A DNA stretch of 36,501 nt from Bermanella sp051277445 (GTDB lineage: Bacteria > Pseudomonadota > Gammaproteobacteria > Pseudomonadales > Oceanobacteraceae), in the NCBI GenBank assembly GCA_051277445.1, contig JBNMQC010000009.1, positions 1 through 36,501 on the forward strand, read 5' to 3'. The stretch's first letter is position 1; every line of letters starts with the position of its first letter. A program made the position numbers and the translations under genes. Under the pieces are notes generated by a model that did not search any database, had not been told where the DNA came from, and saw only the letters and a program-made list of their open reading frames with translations. Shown one piece after another: positions 1 to 8,312 of this stretch.

Positions 1-1867
1 TCGAGCCAACTTCAACGTGTAACTGCCCAAGGTCAAAAGGCTCTTTTAATTTTTCAACTAGATCAAATGCCAGTCGACTGGCTTCATCCTCGCTTTCGAC
101 GGATGGCACAATCAATGCAAATTCGTCGCCTCCCAAACGCGCAAAGAAGGCACGTTTTTCATGAATGAGGGAACGTAATCTAGGCTCCACTTTTTTTAAT
201 AATACATCCCCATAGTGATGACCAAGCGCATCATTGATCTCTTTAAATCGATCTAAATCAATTAGAATTAATGCCGACTTGAAACCAAACTGCTTAGCCT
301 GCTCTATCTTTTCGCTAAAGTATTCTCGTAATGCAATCCGATTATTCAGCCCCGTTAGGCTGTCATGTCGCGCTTGGTACTCTAAATGCTGAATGTGCGC
401 TTTACTGTCGGTTACATCCCGTATAATCACCCATAGACGCTGCAATCTTCGCTCGTCAATATCAGCGATCACCGTACAACTGAGCCATCGCACTTCACCA
501 TTCAAGTTTTCATGAGCCACTTCAACCACTTGATTACTGTAACCGCTTTCTAGTACATAGTGCATCATGTGCTTGAGACTTTTAATGGCATAAAATTCTC
601 TAATATTAAACCCTTGATTTAAACCAAATAACTGAGTAAATGCAGGATTCAGTTCTTTTAAAGTGGATTGTTTTTTTAGATTACGCCATTGCTCAGTCAC
701 ACTGTTATCGATATGAATACTTGGCTGAACAACAATATCCGCAATGGCTTCATTACTGCTTTCGATAAGCGCACGATATCGATTATTACTTTGCTCAACT
801 CGCCTTTTGTCTTGTCTATGCTCCAACTCTGATCGAACACGAATACTAAAAATGGACAAGAAATCGAGTAGTAATTCGCTCACACCAATGCGTCTTTTTT
901 GCATCAAGACAATGACACCCAGAGGTGAATTCATTTCATCTCTCAATAAAACACCACCATAAAAACTCATGCCAGAGTGTTTCACTAAATTCGGTACATC
1001 ATCACTTTTTTCACTAGCAGCATCAAACCATGACCAATCATCTTCATTGAAGCAGTTAAAATTAAACTTGGTATCTGCGTAAATTAAATTATCGGCCTCC
1101 CCTTGATGGGTTAAGTACCTATAGCCTCCATTATTTGGATTAAATTCGCCGACATACAAAATCGAATTTGGAACAAATTCATGTATTAGCTTAAGAATAC
1201 TTTCCATCGTATTTTGGCTTTGACTATTAAGATCTTTTGCTACCTTTTGAATAAAACTGCCTTGTAATTTTACAGATGTAATATCAGTGACAACATAGGC
1301 TTTCCCTTCTACCTTAGTGAGCGAGAACTGATTAACCCAAAATGCCAGTCGCTCACCACTGTTTGTGGTTAGCCAAACGTCTTGTTGATCATGAATAATG
1401 TGTGAAAAAGGGTTGGATTGAGCAAACCGAGCCTGCAGGGCTTTAAAAACCTGATTACTGTAGATGACATCCTCACCCTGAATGACAAATATAGCTGCGG
1501 GAATATTATCGTAAACCTGCATGAGCCACTGATATCGCTGGTCTGCCTCTTGATGGGATTTGAAGCGTTTGCTTGACACCCAAACACCCCATGCCACAGC
1601 CAAAACAATGATGATGCTCGCTAGGGTATATGTTAATGCGGCGATCCTAAGCCAATGATCAGATGATTGCTGATACCCATAAAGCTGAGCACTTTGTGCA
1701 AAAATCAATAAGGCCAAGACACATGCAATCAAGGCAAAGGGAGCCACTCCTAGGGTTCGGACCCGTTTTTTCGCAGCGAAAAGCAGACCCAGTAGCAGTG
1801 CAAGGAACAAAAACAGCCGAAATAAATACAAATAATCTAACCAATACACAATCAACACCCAACACAT
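1..1867 (-). CDS. Membrane PAS-GAF-PAS-GGDEF sensor protein, cut by the left edge
   Basis: About 622 residues are visible, read from an ATG at 1867; an in-frame stop at 1886-1888 rules out a longer start. The N terminus holds about three hydrophobic segments (near residues 15-35, 42-60, 78-98). A PAS domain follows, then a GAF-like stretch, a second PAS ending in a typical IRDVTD linker, and a GGDEF domain with LTGLNNR and an intact GGDEF at 119-133. The inhibitory RxxD site is absent (EKRA in its place). After GGDEF the frame continues with a PFDLGQLHVEVGS stretch, a form common in GGDEF domains that precede EAL domains, so an EAL domain may lie off the window. It probably makes, and may also degrade, cyclic-di-GMP in response to a signal sensed by PAS/GAF. 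The ligand is unknown, and no Shine-Dalgarno is obvious. Confidence 0.88.
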   Translation of the reverse strand, partial: MCWVLIVYWLDYLYLFRLFLFLALLLGLLFAAKKRVRTLGVAPFALIACVLALLIFAQSAQLYGYQQSSDHWLRIAALTYTLASIIIVLAVAWGVWVSSKRFKSHQEADQRYQWLMQVYDNIPAAIFVIQGEDVIYSNQVFKALQARFAQSNPFSHIIHDQQDVWLTTNSGERLAFWVNQFSLTKVEGKAYVVTDITSVKLQGSFIQKVAKDLNSQSQNTMESILKLIHEFVPNSILYVGEFNPNNGGYRYLTHQGEADNLIYADTKFNFNCFNEDDWSWFDAASEKSDDVPNLVKHSGMSFYGGVLLRDEMNSPLGVIVLMQKRRIGVSELLLDFLSIFSIRVRSELEHRQDKRRVEQSNNRYRALIESSNEAIADIVVQPSIHIDNSVTEQWRNLKKQSTLKELNPAFTQLFGLNQGFNIREFYAIKSLKHMMHYVLESGYSNQVVEVAHENLNGEVRWLSCTVIADIDERRLQRLWVIIRDVTDSKAHIQHLEYQARHDSLTGLNNRIALREYFSEKIEQAKQFGFKSALILIDLDRFKEINDALGHHYGDVLLKKVEPRLRSLIHEKRAFFARLGGDEFALIVPSVESEDEASRLAFDLVEKLKEPFDLGQLHVEVGS

Positions 1868-1918
1868 ACCATCATTTAGGTATAGCTAACACTGGAGAGA
1901 CTGGCCATATTTGGCTCA

Positions 1919-1947
1919 TTGACAGTGCTAGATCTTGCCCCTAGTGT
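1919..1947 (+). promoter_or_regulatory. Candidate sigma70 promoter for the MAPEG gene
   Basis: A perfect TTGACA at 1919-1924 is followed after 17 bases by TAGTGT at 1942-1947, a weak -10 element (3 of 6). It sits in the divergent gap between the PAS-GGDEF gene and the MAPEG gene, about 30 bases upstream of the latter's ATG. This is prediction only. Confidence 0.4.
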
Positions 1948-1974
1948 GTGCACTAAAATGCAAATGGAATAACT

Positions 1975-2376
1975 ATGCCTTTACTACCGATTACCGCCCT
2001 ATATGGCGCACTGCTTGGCTTCTTGATGCTCTACCTAGCATTTGATGTGGTGAAGTATCGACAACGCCATAAATCCGGCCTAGGCCACAAACATGACGAC
2101 TTACTCGTGGCTGGCCGCAATCACGCGAATGCCACAGAGTACATCCCCATTATTTTAATTCTCATTGGTTTAGCCGAGCTCAATGGCGCATCTAACGCTA
2201 TTTTGCATATTTTCGGAGCCTTATTTTTATTCGCTCGCGTCATTCACGCTTGGGGCTTTAAAGTCAGCAAAGGCATGACCCACACAGGCCGATATTGGGG
2301 CACCGTGATCACCTTTTTATGCTTAATTGCTCTTGGCCTTCTAAATTTATACCTATGTTGGCCTTATCTCTTTTAA
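1975..2376 (+). CDS. MAPEG family membrane protein (YecN-like)
   Basis: 133 residues with four hydrophobic segments (about 3-25, 54-75, 76-95, 108-130). The stretch RNHANATEYIPIILILIGLAE matches the conserved R-AN-E-P signature between helices 1 and 2 of the MAPEG superfamily, whose characterised members use glutathione on lipophilic substrates. The length fits bacterial MAPEG proteins of the YecN type. The product should be an inner-membrane protein; its substrate cannot be told from sequence. The ATG is preceded by a short GGA element. It appears monocistronic, with a candidate promoter upstream and a weak terminator right after the stop. Confidence 0.88.
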   Translation: MPLLPITALYGALLGFLMLYLAFDVVKYRQRHKSGLGHKHDDLLVAGRNHANATEYIPIILILIGLAELNGASNAILHIFGALFLFARVIHAWGFKVSKGMTHTGRYWGTVITFLCLIALGLLNLYLCWPYLF

Positions 2377-2377
2377 T

Positions 2378-2400
2378 GGCGGGAGATTTCCACCTTTTTT
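2378..2400 (+). terminator. Weak rho-independent terminator after the MAPEG gene
   Basis: Directly after the stop codon an imperfect stem (GGCGGGA pairing with TTTCCACC, one mismatch and one wobble) is followed by six T at 2395-2400. The stem is short, so termination may be partial. Confidence 0.45.
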
Positions 2401-2452
2401 AATCAAGGCTGTTTGCTTTACAATGCCCTTCTGACAATAAATATAAGTAAGC

Positions 2453-3781
2453 ATGCAGCCCATGAGCAAACTATTCGAAAACCTGTTTTATTCAAAAGTC
2501 GGCCAAAGCCTGCTTAGCGCCTTGGGCGTTAAACCCCCTGTTGAACTTAAACGTTTTGATGGCCAGGCCCCTTGGGTCAAGTCTCCTATTTTACTGGCGC
2601 AGCCGCCCAGCTCCCCTCTTCAAGATGTACTGGAACAAGCGGACATTCGTTTTACCCTTTTTCAGGCGGATCAAGAACTGCGTCATGACGGCGCATTGCT
2701 GGATGCAACCCGCTTTAAAACCACTGAAGAGCTAACAGCATTAAAAACGTTTTTTGCGCAAGCCAGTCAACAACTGAATGCGTCATCTCATGTGGTAATT
2801 TTGGGTCTAAACCCTGACAGCTGTGACGACATTGAACAAGCAAGTGTCATGGAGGCCTTAAACGGCTTTACTCGCTCCCTTGCTAAAGAGTTGGGGCGTA
2901 AGGCCATCATGGTCAACTTAATTTATTGCGAGGCCGTGGATGCTGCCATCGCCACACCTATGAATTTTCTACTCAGTCACCGTGGCGCGTACATCAGTGG
3001 CCAACCACTTTATGTCAAGCAAGCCAAAGGTACCTCACAAGACTGGCAAGCACCTCTCGCAGGGCAATTGGCCTTGGTTACCGGTGCAGCTCAGGGGATT
3101 GGGGCATCCATCGCAAGAAATTTAAGTGAACAAGGGGCAACCGTCATCGGCCTAGATATTCCTGCAGCAAAAGAGGCTTTAGCGGCTACCTTGGCACCAC
3201 TTAAGGGGATCGCCGTGGCAACCGACATAACGTCCGACCAAGCCATAGACGATATAACCGCCGCGCTAGCCGGTAAAACACTGGATATTCTTGTGCACAA
3301 CGCAGGGGTGACTCGAGATAAGACACTGGCACGCATGCCTGAACATTTTTGGGATATGGCCATTAACATAAACCTTGCCGCGCCTATCAATATTACCGGT
3401 GCATTAGATCAACAAAACCACTTAAGCGAGAATGCCCGTGTTATCTGCATTAGCTCCATTAGTGGTCTGGCCGGCAATGTGGGCCAAACCAACTACAGTG
3501 CATCAAAATCAGGGGTGGCAGGTTTTGTACGTCAGCAGGCAAAACTGTGGGCCAATACGGGTAAAACCATTAACGCCATTGCGCCGGGGTTCATTGAAAC
3601 ACAAATGACGGATCAAATTCCGTTCATGACCCGTGAACTTGGACGTCGAATGAACTCCCTATCACAAGGTGGCAAACCAGAAGACGTTGCCCAAGGGGTT
3701 GCCTTATTTGCACAACCGGCCAGCCAAGGGCTTAACGGCCAAGTGCTACGTGTATGCGGCCAATCGCTGATTGGCGCATAA
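2453..3781 (+). CDS. fabG: High-molecular-weight 3-oxoacyl-ACP reductase (FabG-like SDR)
   Basis: 442 residues, far longer than ordinary FabG (about 245) but the usual length of the high-molecular-weight FabG group. The C-terminal half is a complete short-chain dehydrogenase: TGAAQGIG cofactor motif near residues 210-217, NAG at 283-285, catalytic Ser in the ISSISG segment and YSASK (Tyr348, Lys352). The N-terminal ~200 residues form a second Rossmann-like domain without a nucleotide-binding glycine motif, as known for this group. It would reduce 3-oxoacyl thioesters, probably CoA- or ACP-linked, with NAD(P)H. The start could equally be the ATG at 2462 (MSKLFEN); neither has a strong ribosome site. 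It stands alone here, without the thiolase or MaoC hydratase genes that sometimes accompany it. Confidence 0.88.
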   Translation: MQPMSKLFENLFYSKVGQSLLSALGVKPPVELKRFDGQAPWVKSPILLAQPPSSPLQDVLEQADIRFTLFQADQELRHDGALLDATRFKTTEELTALKTFFAQASQQLNASSHVVILGLNPDSCDDIEQASVMEALNGFTRSLAKELGRKAIMVNLIYCEAVDAAIATPMNFLLSHRGAYISGQPLYVKQAKGTSQDWQAPLAGQLALVTGAAQGIGASIARNLSEQGATVIGLDIPAAKEALAATLAPLKGIAVATDITSDQAIDDITAALAGKTLDILVHNAGVTRDKTLARMPEHFWDMAININLAAPINITGALDQQNHLSENARVICISSISGLAGNVGQTNYSASKSGVAGFVRQQAKLWANTGKTINAIAPGFIETQMTDQIPFMTRELGRRMNSLSQGGKPEDVAQGVALFAQPASQGLNGQVLRVCGQSLIGA

Positions 3782-3801
3782 CAAAACATTAAAATCTTAG
3801 G

Positions 3802-4473
3802 TTAAAACAAGGTTTGTGGGGTTTTCTTCTCCCCACTGCCTTGCCACAACTGCCACTCATCTTCTATTCGTATCAATTGCAGTCGCTTCTCAAAGGGCCG
3901 TTTATGACTCTCAAGGGCTCGCCTTAACAACCTATTTTCACGCTGCTTCACGTCCACTTTAGACACCCATTTGGGCACGTCATTCACCTGCCACGATAAA
4001 TACACTTCACAGAAATATTCACCCGAGACATTATTAACCTGGCTAACCGAAAAAATCGTCTGAACGCTCGGTCGCCCATAGAATATCCCCTGTTCACTGA
4101 CCAAGGGGTTTTCTTGGTTAAAGGTGAATTTAAAGCCGCCAACGCTTACTTCTCGAGGCTCGCCATACATGATCTTTTCTGCCAGAAACCGCGTTTTTTC
4201 TTTTTTAATGAGCCCCAATTCCACCCAAGGCTCAACTCGCTTAATCAGTGACTTATGGGTACGTTCTACTTCTAAGGGTAAATCAAAAGGTTTATGGAAC
4301 AGTAGCTTCTGCCCCAATTCACGATCAAATATGGCCACAACCTGCGCATTGGTGGGCTGCGTAGGCAGTAAATAAATATCACTGTGTGCCTCGGTGCTCA
4401 CCCACATAATGAGCACATACATGACAAGCGGCTTAATACCCAAACCATCCCCCTTCACTTTCTCATCAGTCAA
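3802..4473 (-). CDS. Exported or membrane-anchored protein of unknown function
   Basis: I do not recognise a family. The open frame gives up to 223 residues. A hydrophobic stretch (PLVMYVLIMWVS) near the N terminus, followed by a polar TEAHSD, looks like a signal peptide or anchor, so the bulk is probably periplasmic. The rest is charged and mixed, with several arginine/lysine-rich turns and two tryptophans close to the C terminus. The start is uncertain: TTG at 4473, GTG at 4458 (which gives a classical basic n-region) or ATG at 4422, none with a clear Shine-Dalgarno. It is transcribed towards the FabG-like gene, with 20 bases between stops and no clear terminator. Confidence 0.62.
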   Translation of the reverse strand: MTDEKVKGDGLGIKPLVMYVLIMWVSTEAHSDIYLLPTQPTNAQVVAIFDRELGQKLLFHKPFDLPLEVERTHKSLIKRVEPWVELGLIKKEKTRFLAEKIMYGEPREVSVGGFKFTFNQENPLVSEQGIFYGRPSVQTIFSVSQVNNVSGEYFCEVYLSWQVNDVPKWVSKVDVKQRENRLLRRALESHKRPFEKRLQLIRIEDEWQLWQGSGEKKTPQTLF

Positions 4474-4535
4474 ATCGGCTTTCTTTTAGACTAGCTCAAA
4501 ACCAAACAGTTGAGCGTCATCAAACCGTAAAGCCT

Positions 4536-4553
4536 TTGTCACCTAACTGTCAT
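4536..4553 (+). promoter_or_regulatory. Putative PhoB-binding Pho box upstream of olsB
   Basis: Two heptamers, TTGTCAC (4536-4542) and CTGTCAT (4547-4553), are separated by CTAA, so they repeat every 11 bases. This is the architecture of the Pho box (consensus CTGTCATAWAWCTGTCAY), and I count 15 of 18 positions matching. The box ends 41 bases before the olsB ATG. A poor -10 (TAACGT at 4564-4569) lies at the distance expected for a PhoB-dependent promoter, where the Pho box replaces the -35. A weaker third half-site, CCGTAAA (4525-4531), is in the same 11-base register. Visible: the motif and spacing. Inferred: PhoB binding. Confidence 0.7.
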
Positions 4554-4594
4554 TTGATCGCCTTAACGTTGCTTAAACACGTTAGGAGGCCAAT

Positions 4595-5350
4595 ATGAAT
4601 CAAGCCGCTCACAAACCTGCACAATCGCCCAAAGCTTCTCTGGTCGCTTATATCACACAGGACCCGGCAGATATTCAGCAGGCATATCAATTACGTCACC
4701 GGGTATTTTCACAGGCATTTAACGCTCAGCTAAATGCCCAAGAGCCAGGTATGGATAAAGACCGGTTTGATGATGCATGCCACCACCTGATCGTAAAAGA
4801 TGCCGACTCAAATCGCATTGTGGCTTACAGTCGCATTATCACCAGCGACATCGCTCAGCAGCACCATGGCTTTTATACCGCGAGTGAGTTTGACCTATCT
4901 GGCATCATGGATGATCAAAAGCGTTACATGGAAATTGGCCGTACTTGTGTCAGTGATGAGCATCGAACAGGTAGCGCCATTGCGCTGCTATGGGGGCAGA
5001 TCGCTCAATTCATGCTTGAACATAACATCGATTGCTTAATTGGTTGCGCGAGCATTCCGTTTGCGAATGGCAGTCGCCAAACACTGGCTGTAATTGATTA
5101 TTTGCGCAATCAGTATTTCACCCAAGATACATTGCGTGTCATCCCGAAGCATCCACTGCCTCCTTTGAAAAACAGTCTAGACGGAAAAGCATTTGTGCCG
5201 CCGCTGCTCAAGGCTTATTTGCGCATGGGCTGCAAAGTGTGCGGTGAGGCCCACTGGGATAAAGACTTCAATGTGGCGGATGTGCTCGTACTGTTAGAAA
5301 AAGAAAACATCAACATGCGTTATGTGAAGCATTTTTTGCGTGCGGCATAA
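4595..5350 (+). CDS. olsB: L-ornithine N-acyltransferase (OlsB-type GNAT)
   Basis: 251 residues of the GNAT-fold OlsB family, which transfers a 3-hydroxyacyl group from ACP to the alpha-amine of ornithine to give lyso-ornithine lipid. Family landmarks in order: the substrate-binding start YQLRHRVF (31-38), DRFDDACHHLIV (56-67), the GFYTASEFDLS block (92-102), the core EIGRTCVSDEHR (113-124), GCASIPF (150-156), PPLLKAYLRMG (202-212) and the DFNVADVLVL (224-233) plus RYVKHF ending. AGGAGG lies five bases before the ATG, a strong ribosome site that fixes the start. It is followed after 29 bases by a PlsC-type gene that fits OlsA. A Pho box upstream suggests induction under phosphate starvation, when ornithine lipids can replace phospholipids. 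Confidence 0.87.
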   Translation: MNQAAHKPAQSPKASLVAYITQDPADIQQAYQLRHRVFSQAFNAQLNAQEPGMDKDRFDDACHHLIVKDADSNRIVAYSRIITSDIAQQHHGFYTASEFDLSGIMDDQKRYMEIGRTCVSDEHRTGSAIALLWGQIAQFMLEHNIDCLIGCASIPFANGSRQTLAVIDYLRNQYFTQDTLRVIPKHPLPPLKNSLDGKAFVPPLLKAYLRMGCKVCGEAHWDKDFNVADVLVLLEKENINMRYVKHFLRAA

Positions 5351-5379
5351 ATTTTACTTTCGTTTTTTAAGGATTCATC

Positions 5380-6192
5380 ATGCTAACCATTTTAACCGCT
5401 CCGCTAAGAGCCTTAGTTGGCTTTATTACTCTGGTTAGCATGATTATCAGCGCCATAGCACTTTACTTAATTGTTAATAACGATAAAAAGCGAAAGCAAT
5501 TGATTGAGATCTGTCAGCGCCGATTATGCGCGATATTACTGCGCTGCTTTAATGTGGAAATTCGCTACATAGGCAAGGTCAATATGGATGCAAAAATGAT
5601 CGTGGCCAATCATATTTCGTGGTTAGATGCCCTACTGTTCATGCCTGCGCCTAAGCTGCGCTTTATCGCAAAATCGCAAGTGAAGAACTGGCCTATTATC
5701 GGTTTGTTGGCCCAGCTTCTGGGCACCGTGTTTATTCGCCGTGAAAATAAATTCCAAGTGTATCGCTCACTGCCCAATGCTCAGCGTCATATTCGTGAAG
5801 GCGATAACCTGGTGATTTTTCCAGAAGGCACCACCACAGTGGGTTTGGATGTCCTGCCATTTCGTCCCATGATATTTGAAGTGGCGAAGCGCGAAGCCTG
5901 CATGGTGCAACCGGTGGCCATTCGTTATTGGAATCACAAACAGATCATAAGCCAAACCACGCCCTTCATTGATGATGACGGCATTCTCATGAGCATTCTT
6001 AAACTACTTGTAGAACGAAAAACCTATGCCTATGTGCATTTTTTACCGGCACTCGATGGCGCGCACCTAGATCGCAAGCAAATGGCACAACAAAGCCAAG
6101 TCATGATTCATCAGGCGTTGCAGCAACCGTTTAGTGCCCATGAGGCAATGAAAAACAACCAAAGCGCACCCTCTGTCCATGCTCAGTCCTAG
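5380..6192 (+). CDS. olsA: Lyso-ornithine lipid O-acyltransferase (OlsA-type, PlsC domain)
   Basis: 270 residues. An N-terminal membrane helix (about 10-32) precedes a PlsC acyltransferase domain with all blocks visible: NHISWLD with the HX4D pair His78/Asp83, GTVFIRR (115-121), FPEGTTT (147-153) and a later VQPVAIRY block. OlsA completes ornithine lipid by adding a second acyl chain to the 3-hydroxyl of lyso-ornithine lipid; some homologues also act on lysophosphatidic acid. The assignment rests mainly on the adjacent olsB, because PlsC domains alone do not reveal the acceptor. AAGGAT precedes the ATG at a normal distance, and it is probably co-transcribed with olsB from the Pho-box promoter. 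Confidence 0.8.
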   Translation: MLTILTAPLRALVGFITLVSMIISAIALYLIVNNDKKRKQLIEICQRRLCAILLRCFNVEIRYIGKVNMDAKMIVANHISWLDALLFMPAPKLRFIAKSQVKNWPIIGLLAQLLGTVFIRRENKFQVYRSLPNAQRHIREGDNLVIFPEGTTTVGLDVLPFRPMIFEVAKREACMVQPVAIRYWNHKQIISQTTPFIDDDGILMSILKLLVERKTYAYVHFLPALDGAHLDRKQMAQQSQVMIHQALQQPFSAHEAMKNNQSAPSVHAQS

Positions 6193-6248
6193 TATCGAGT
6201 GACCAAGCTAGCTAAAATACGCCATCATTTCTTACCTATAATGAATAC

Positions 6249-6728
6249 ATGGCTATGAAACACCGTTTAACGCAATTTTTTAACCGTCCACAAGTTCTTC
6301 GTCATGTGCTCAACTGGTACGGGCCTTACCGAGGTGCAGGGGTTAAAATCAAACACCTAGCCGACGACTTTAGTGAAGCCACCGTGGTGATGCCATTGCG
6401 CTGGTATAACCGCAATTACGTGGGCACTCATTTTGGTGGCAGCCTCTATTCCATGGTCGACCCTTTTCATATGCTGCTCATCATGAACCAATTGGGCAAA
6501 GACTATATTGTCTGGGACAAGGCTGCCCACATTGAATTCATCAGCCCGGGCACCGGCACCGTCACCGCACACTTTGAGGTGTCTGACGAGCACATTGCGC
6601 AAATCAAGCAGCAAACGGCGAATGGTGAGAAGTACTTGCCTCAATTTGAAGTCGAAGTGGTGGGTGAGGACGGCAAGCTCGTCGCTAAGGCCATTAAAAC
6701 CCTGTATATCCGCAAAAAGCAGCGCTAG
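6249..6728 (+). CDS. DUF4442 hotdog-fold protein (thioesterase-like)
   Basis: 159 residues matching the DUF4442 family, a branch of the hotdog-fold thioesterases. The pattern RYNRNYVGTHFGGSLYSMVDPFHML followed by the long beta-rich C-terminal half is typical; in hotdog enzymes the equivalent region forms the active-site helix. Thioester hydrolysis or acyl binding is likely but unproven. It follows olsA by 56 bases on the same strand and may be read from the same transcript, which would fit a lipid-related role. A second ATG at 6255 is possible; no strong ribosome site precedes either. Confidence 0.78.
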   Translation: MAMKHRLTQFFNRPQVLRHVLNWYGPYRGAGVKIKHLADDFSEATVVMPLRWYNRNYVGTHFGGSLYSMVDPFHMLLIMNQLGKDYIVWDKAAHIEFISPGTGTVTAHFEVSDEHIAQIKQQTANGEKYLPQFEVEVVGEDGKLVAKAIKTLYIRKKQR

Positions 6729-6843
6729 TCTCGGCGCCATCGCCGTTCGATTTATTCACCTCGAGCGGCAAATTTCCCTACCAAGATAAACAAAGCCGAC
6801 TAGACTTATTCTTTATATATGCGTTTAAACAAGAGTGGGTTCT

Positions 6844-7173
6844 ATGAGTATTAGCATTGCACAAGCAACGGGGTTTATTGAGGAGCTGCTAAGCGTAATC
6901 GAAGATGTGTATTGGGAGTGCACGTCAATGGAAACAAAAAACCTGTGTTTCAACACAGTGCGCTTACTGCAAACAGAACTGACCGAGCTGACGAAGGTAT
7001 CCGTGCAAGATCATCACTATGATTATGAAATCATCGCCTACCAAGATAATACGGTGATTGAGACACTAAGCCAGCTTGATCACATGCTCAAAGGCGCGGT
7101 GCTGAGAACCCGCACTAAAAACAATCTTAAGCCTCTATTACTGCAAGCCATGGACATTTTCGCCCATGACTAA
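6844..7173 (+). CDS. Small conserved-looking protein, unknown function
   Basis: 109 residues from the ATG at 6844; an in-frame GTG at 6835 would add three residues. I do not recognise the family. The sequence is mostly acidic and amphipathic-helical (SIAQATGFIEELLSVIEDVYWECT, then LLQTELTELTKV), without a signal peptide or membrane segment, so it should be a soluble cytoplasmic helical protein. It contains two cysteines and a HDHHYDYE-like polar cluster (DHHYDYE). It lies alone between the DUF4442 gene and the convergent diguanylate cyclase gene. Confidence 0.6.
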   Translation: MSISIAQATGFIEELLSVIEDVYWECTSMETKNLCFNTVRLLQTELTELTKVSVQDHHYDYEIIAYQDNTVIETLSQLDHMLKGAVLRTRTKNNLKPLLLQAMDIFAHD

Positions 7174-7202
7174 AGCCCGTATCTATTAAGGCCGAAATAG
7201 GG

Positions 7203-8102
7203 TTAAAAAATCTCCGCTTCGCGGTTTAGCTGTGCGCTAACATCGCTCATGACTTGGTTACGACCGGCCGCTTTGGCACTGTAAAGGGCATCATCCGCTT
7301 GTTGCTGCCAAGCTTTAAGCTTCTGCTCACCTTGCGGCTTGATGGTTGCGACACCAATACTCACAGAAACCCGCCCAAGCGGTGTGTCCTCATTTAAAAT
7401 ATCGCGCCTAGCAATGGTATGCATCATTTGTTGGGCCACATAGATTGCGCCGTTCTGGGGCGTGTCCGGCAAGATGATGGCAAATTCTTCGCCACCAATG
7501 CGCGCTGCCACATCGTGAGGTCGCACCGCTACTTGCTTAAAAATTGCCGCCAACTCACGTAAACACTGATCACCAGCCAGATGGCCATAACGGTCATTAA
7601 AGCGTTTGAAATGATCCACATCCACCAGCAGTAAGCTACTTGGGGTGTTTTGACGTTTACCCTGACGCCAGCATTTATCCATTTCTTGATCAAATTTACG
7701 GCGGTTAAATAGACCGGTTAATGGATCCAATACCGTTAACCCCTCAAGGGTTTGAACATAACGAATACGCTGAATGTGCAAGGACAAGCGCAGCAGTAAG
7801 GTATCCACATCACACGGATAAGCAATAAACTGCGCGCCATGCATGAGAACGGCTTGCTCGACGGCGGGGTCAGTGGATGAATCAATCACCACAAGGTCTT
7901 GCGGTAAAATATCGCCCGATGCCTTATGGGACTCAAATGCCGCCCAATCCCAGATTTGTAAGCTGGCACCATGGGCATCCGTGACGGAAGCAAGATCGGC
8001 ACAATCTAACACCCACTGCTCAATAGGCGCGGCTAAATCAGCGGCTCCCATCTCAATGTAGACATTAAATGTGGTCTCTATGTGGCTTCTAAGCGAATCC
8101 AT
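7203..8102 (-). CDS. Diguanylate cyclase with receiver-like N-terminal domain
   Basis: 299 residues from ATG 8102, chosen because AAGGTG stands four bases upstream; an in-frame TTG at 8138 would lengthen it. Residues 1-118 resemble a degenerate receiver: DLVVIDSS sits where the phospho-acceptor strand would be, and the stretch ending in SLHIQRI looks like the last receiver helix, but the usual acidic pair and KP motif are missing. Residues 119-290 are a GGDEF domain with DPLTGLFNRR, DVDHFKRFND, GGEEF (203-207) and a canonical inhibitory site RPHD (194-197). It should convert two GTP to cyclic-di-GMP and be product-inhibited. The input signal is unknown, and phosphorylation is doubtful. Confidence 0.88.
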   Translation of the reverse strand: MDSLRSHIETTFNVYIEMGAADLAAPIEQWVLDCADLASVTDAHGASLQIWDWAAFESHKASGDILPQDLVVIDSSTDPAVEQAVLMHGAQFIAYPCDVDTLLLRLSLHIQRIRYVQTLEGLTVLDPLTGLFNRRKFDQEMDKCWRQGKRQNTPSSLLLVDVDHFKRFNDRYGHLAGDQCLRELAAIFKQVAVRPHDVAARIGGEEFAIILPDTPQNGAIYVAQQMMHTIARRDILNEDTPLGRVSVSIGVATIKPQGEQKLKAWQQQADDALYSAKAAGRNQVMSDVSAQLNREAEIF

Positions 8103-8243
8103 GCGCACCTTGTGATTTGGGTTAAATAAACAACCCAATGGCAGTAATCGAATAAAACGAAAGTATGAACTTTACCCAAAAGACGCGGTATTAGATATGA
8201 CGCACTTCAACTAATAATAAAAAAATCTAAGTAAATGAGATAC

Positions 8244-8272
8244 TTACCTCAATTAATTGAAGCAGCTACAAT
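8244..8272 (+). promoter_or_regulatory. Candidate yciH promoter with palindrome in the spacer
   Basis: TTACCT (8244-8249) and TACAAT (8267-8272) are 17 bases apart and could be -35 and -10, with start of transcription near 8279. The perfect 12-base palindrome TCAATTAATTGA (8249-8260) falls inside this spacer, and a smaller dyad (AAGTA/TACTT, 8229-8245) lies just upstream. A repressor site is possible. The -35 match is poor (3 of 6). Confidence 0.35.
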
Positions 8273-8312
8273 ATGTGTCAATCATTGAACAGTATTTATC
8301 CAAGGAATCACT

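Noticed and set aside
1663..1944. Plus-strand open frame of about 93 codons
   Set aside because: It lies opposite the N-terminal membrane region of the PAS-GGDEF gene and across its promoter region; composition is not protein-like.
6237..6242. TATAAT seven bases before the DUF4442 ATG as a leaderless promoter
   Set aside because: No -35 element at 16-18 bases upstream; the gene can be read from the olsBA transcript.
6357..6740. Minus-strand frame of 127 codons
   Set aside because: It is antisense to the DUF4442 gene, whose plus-strand product matches a known family.
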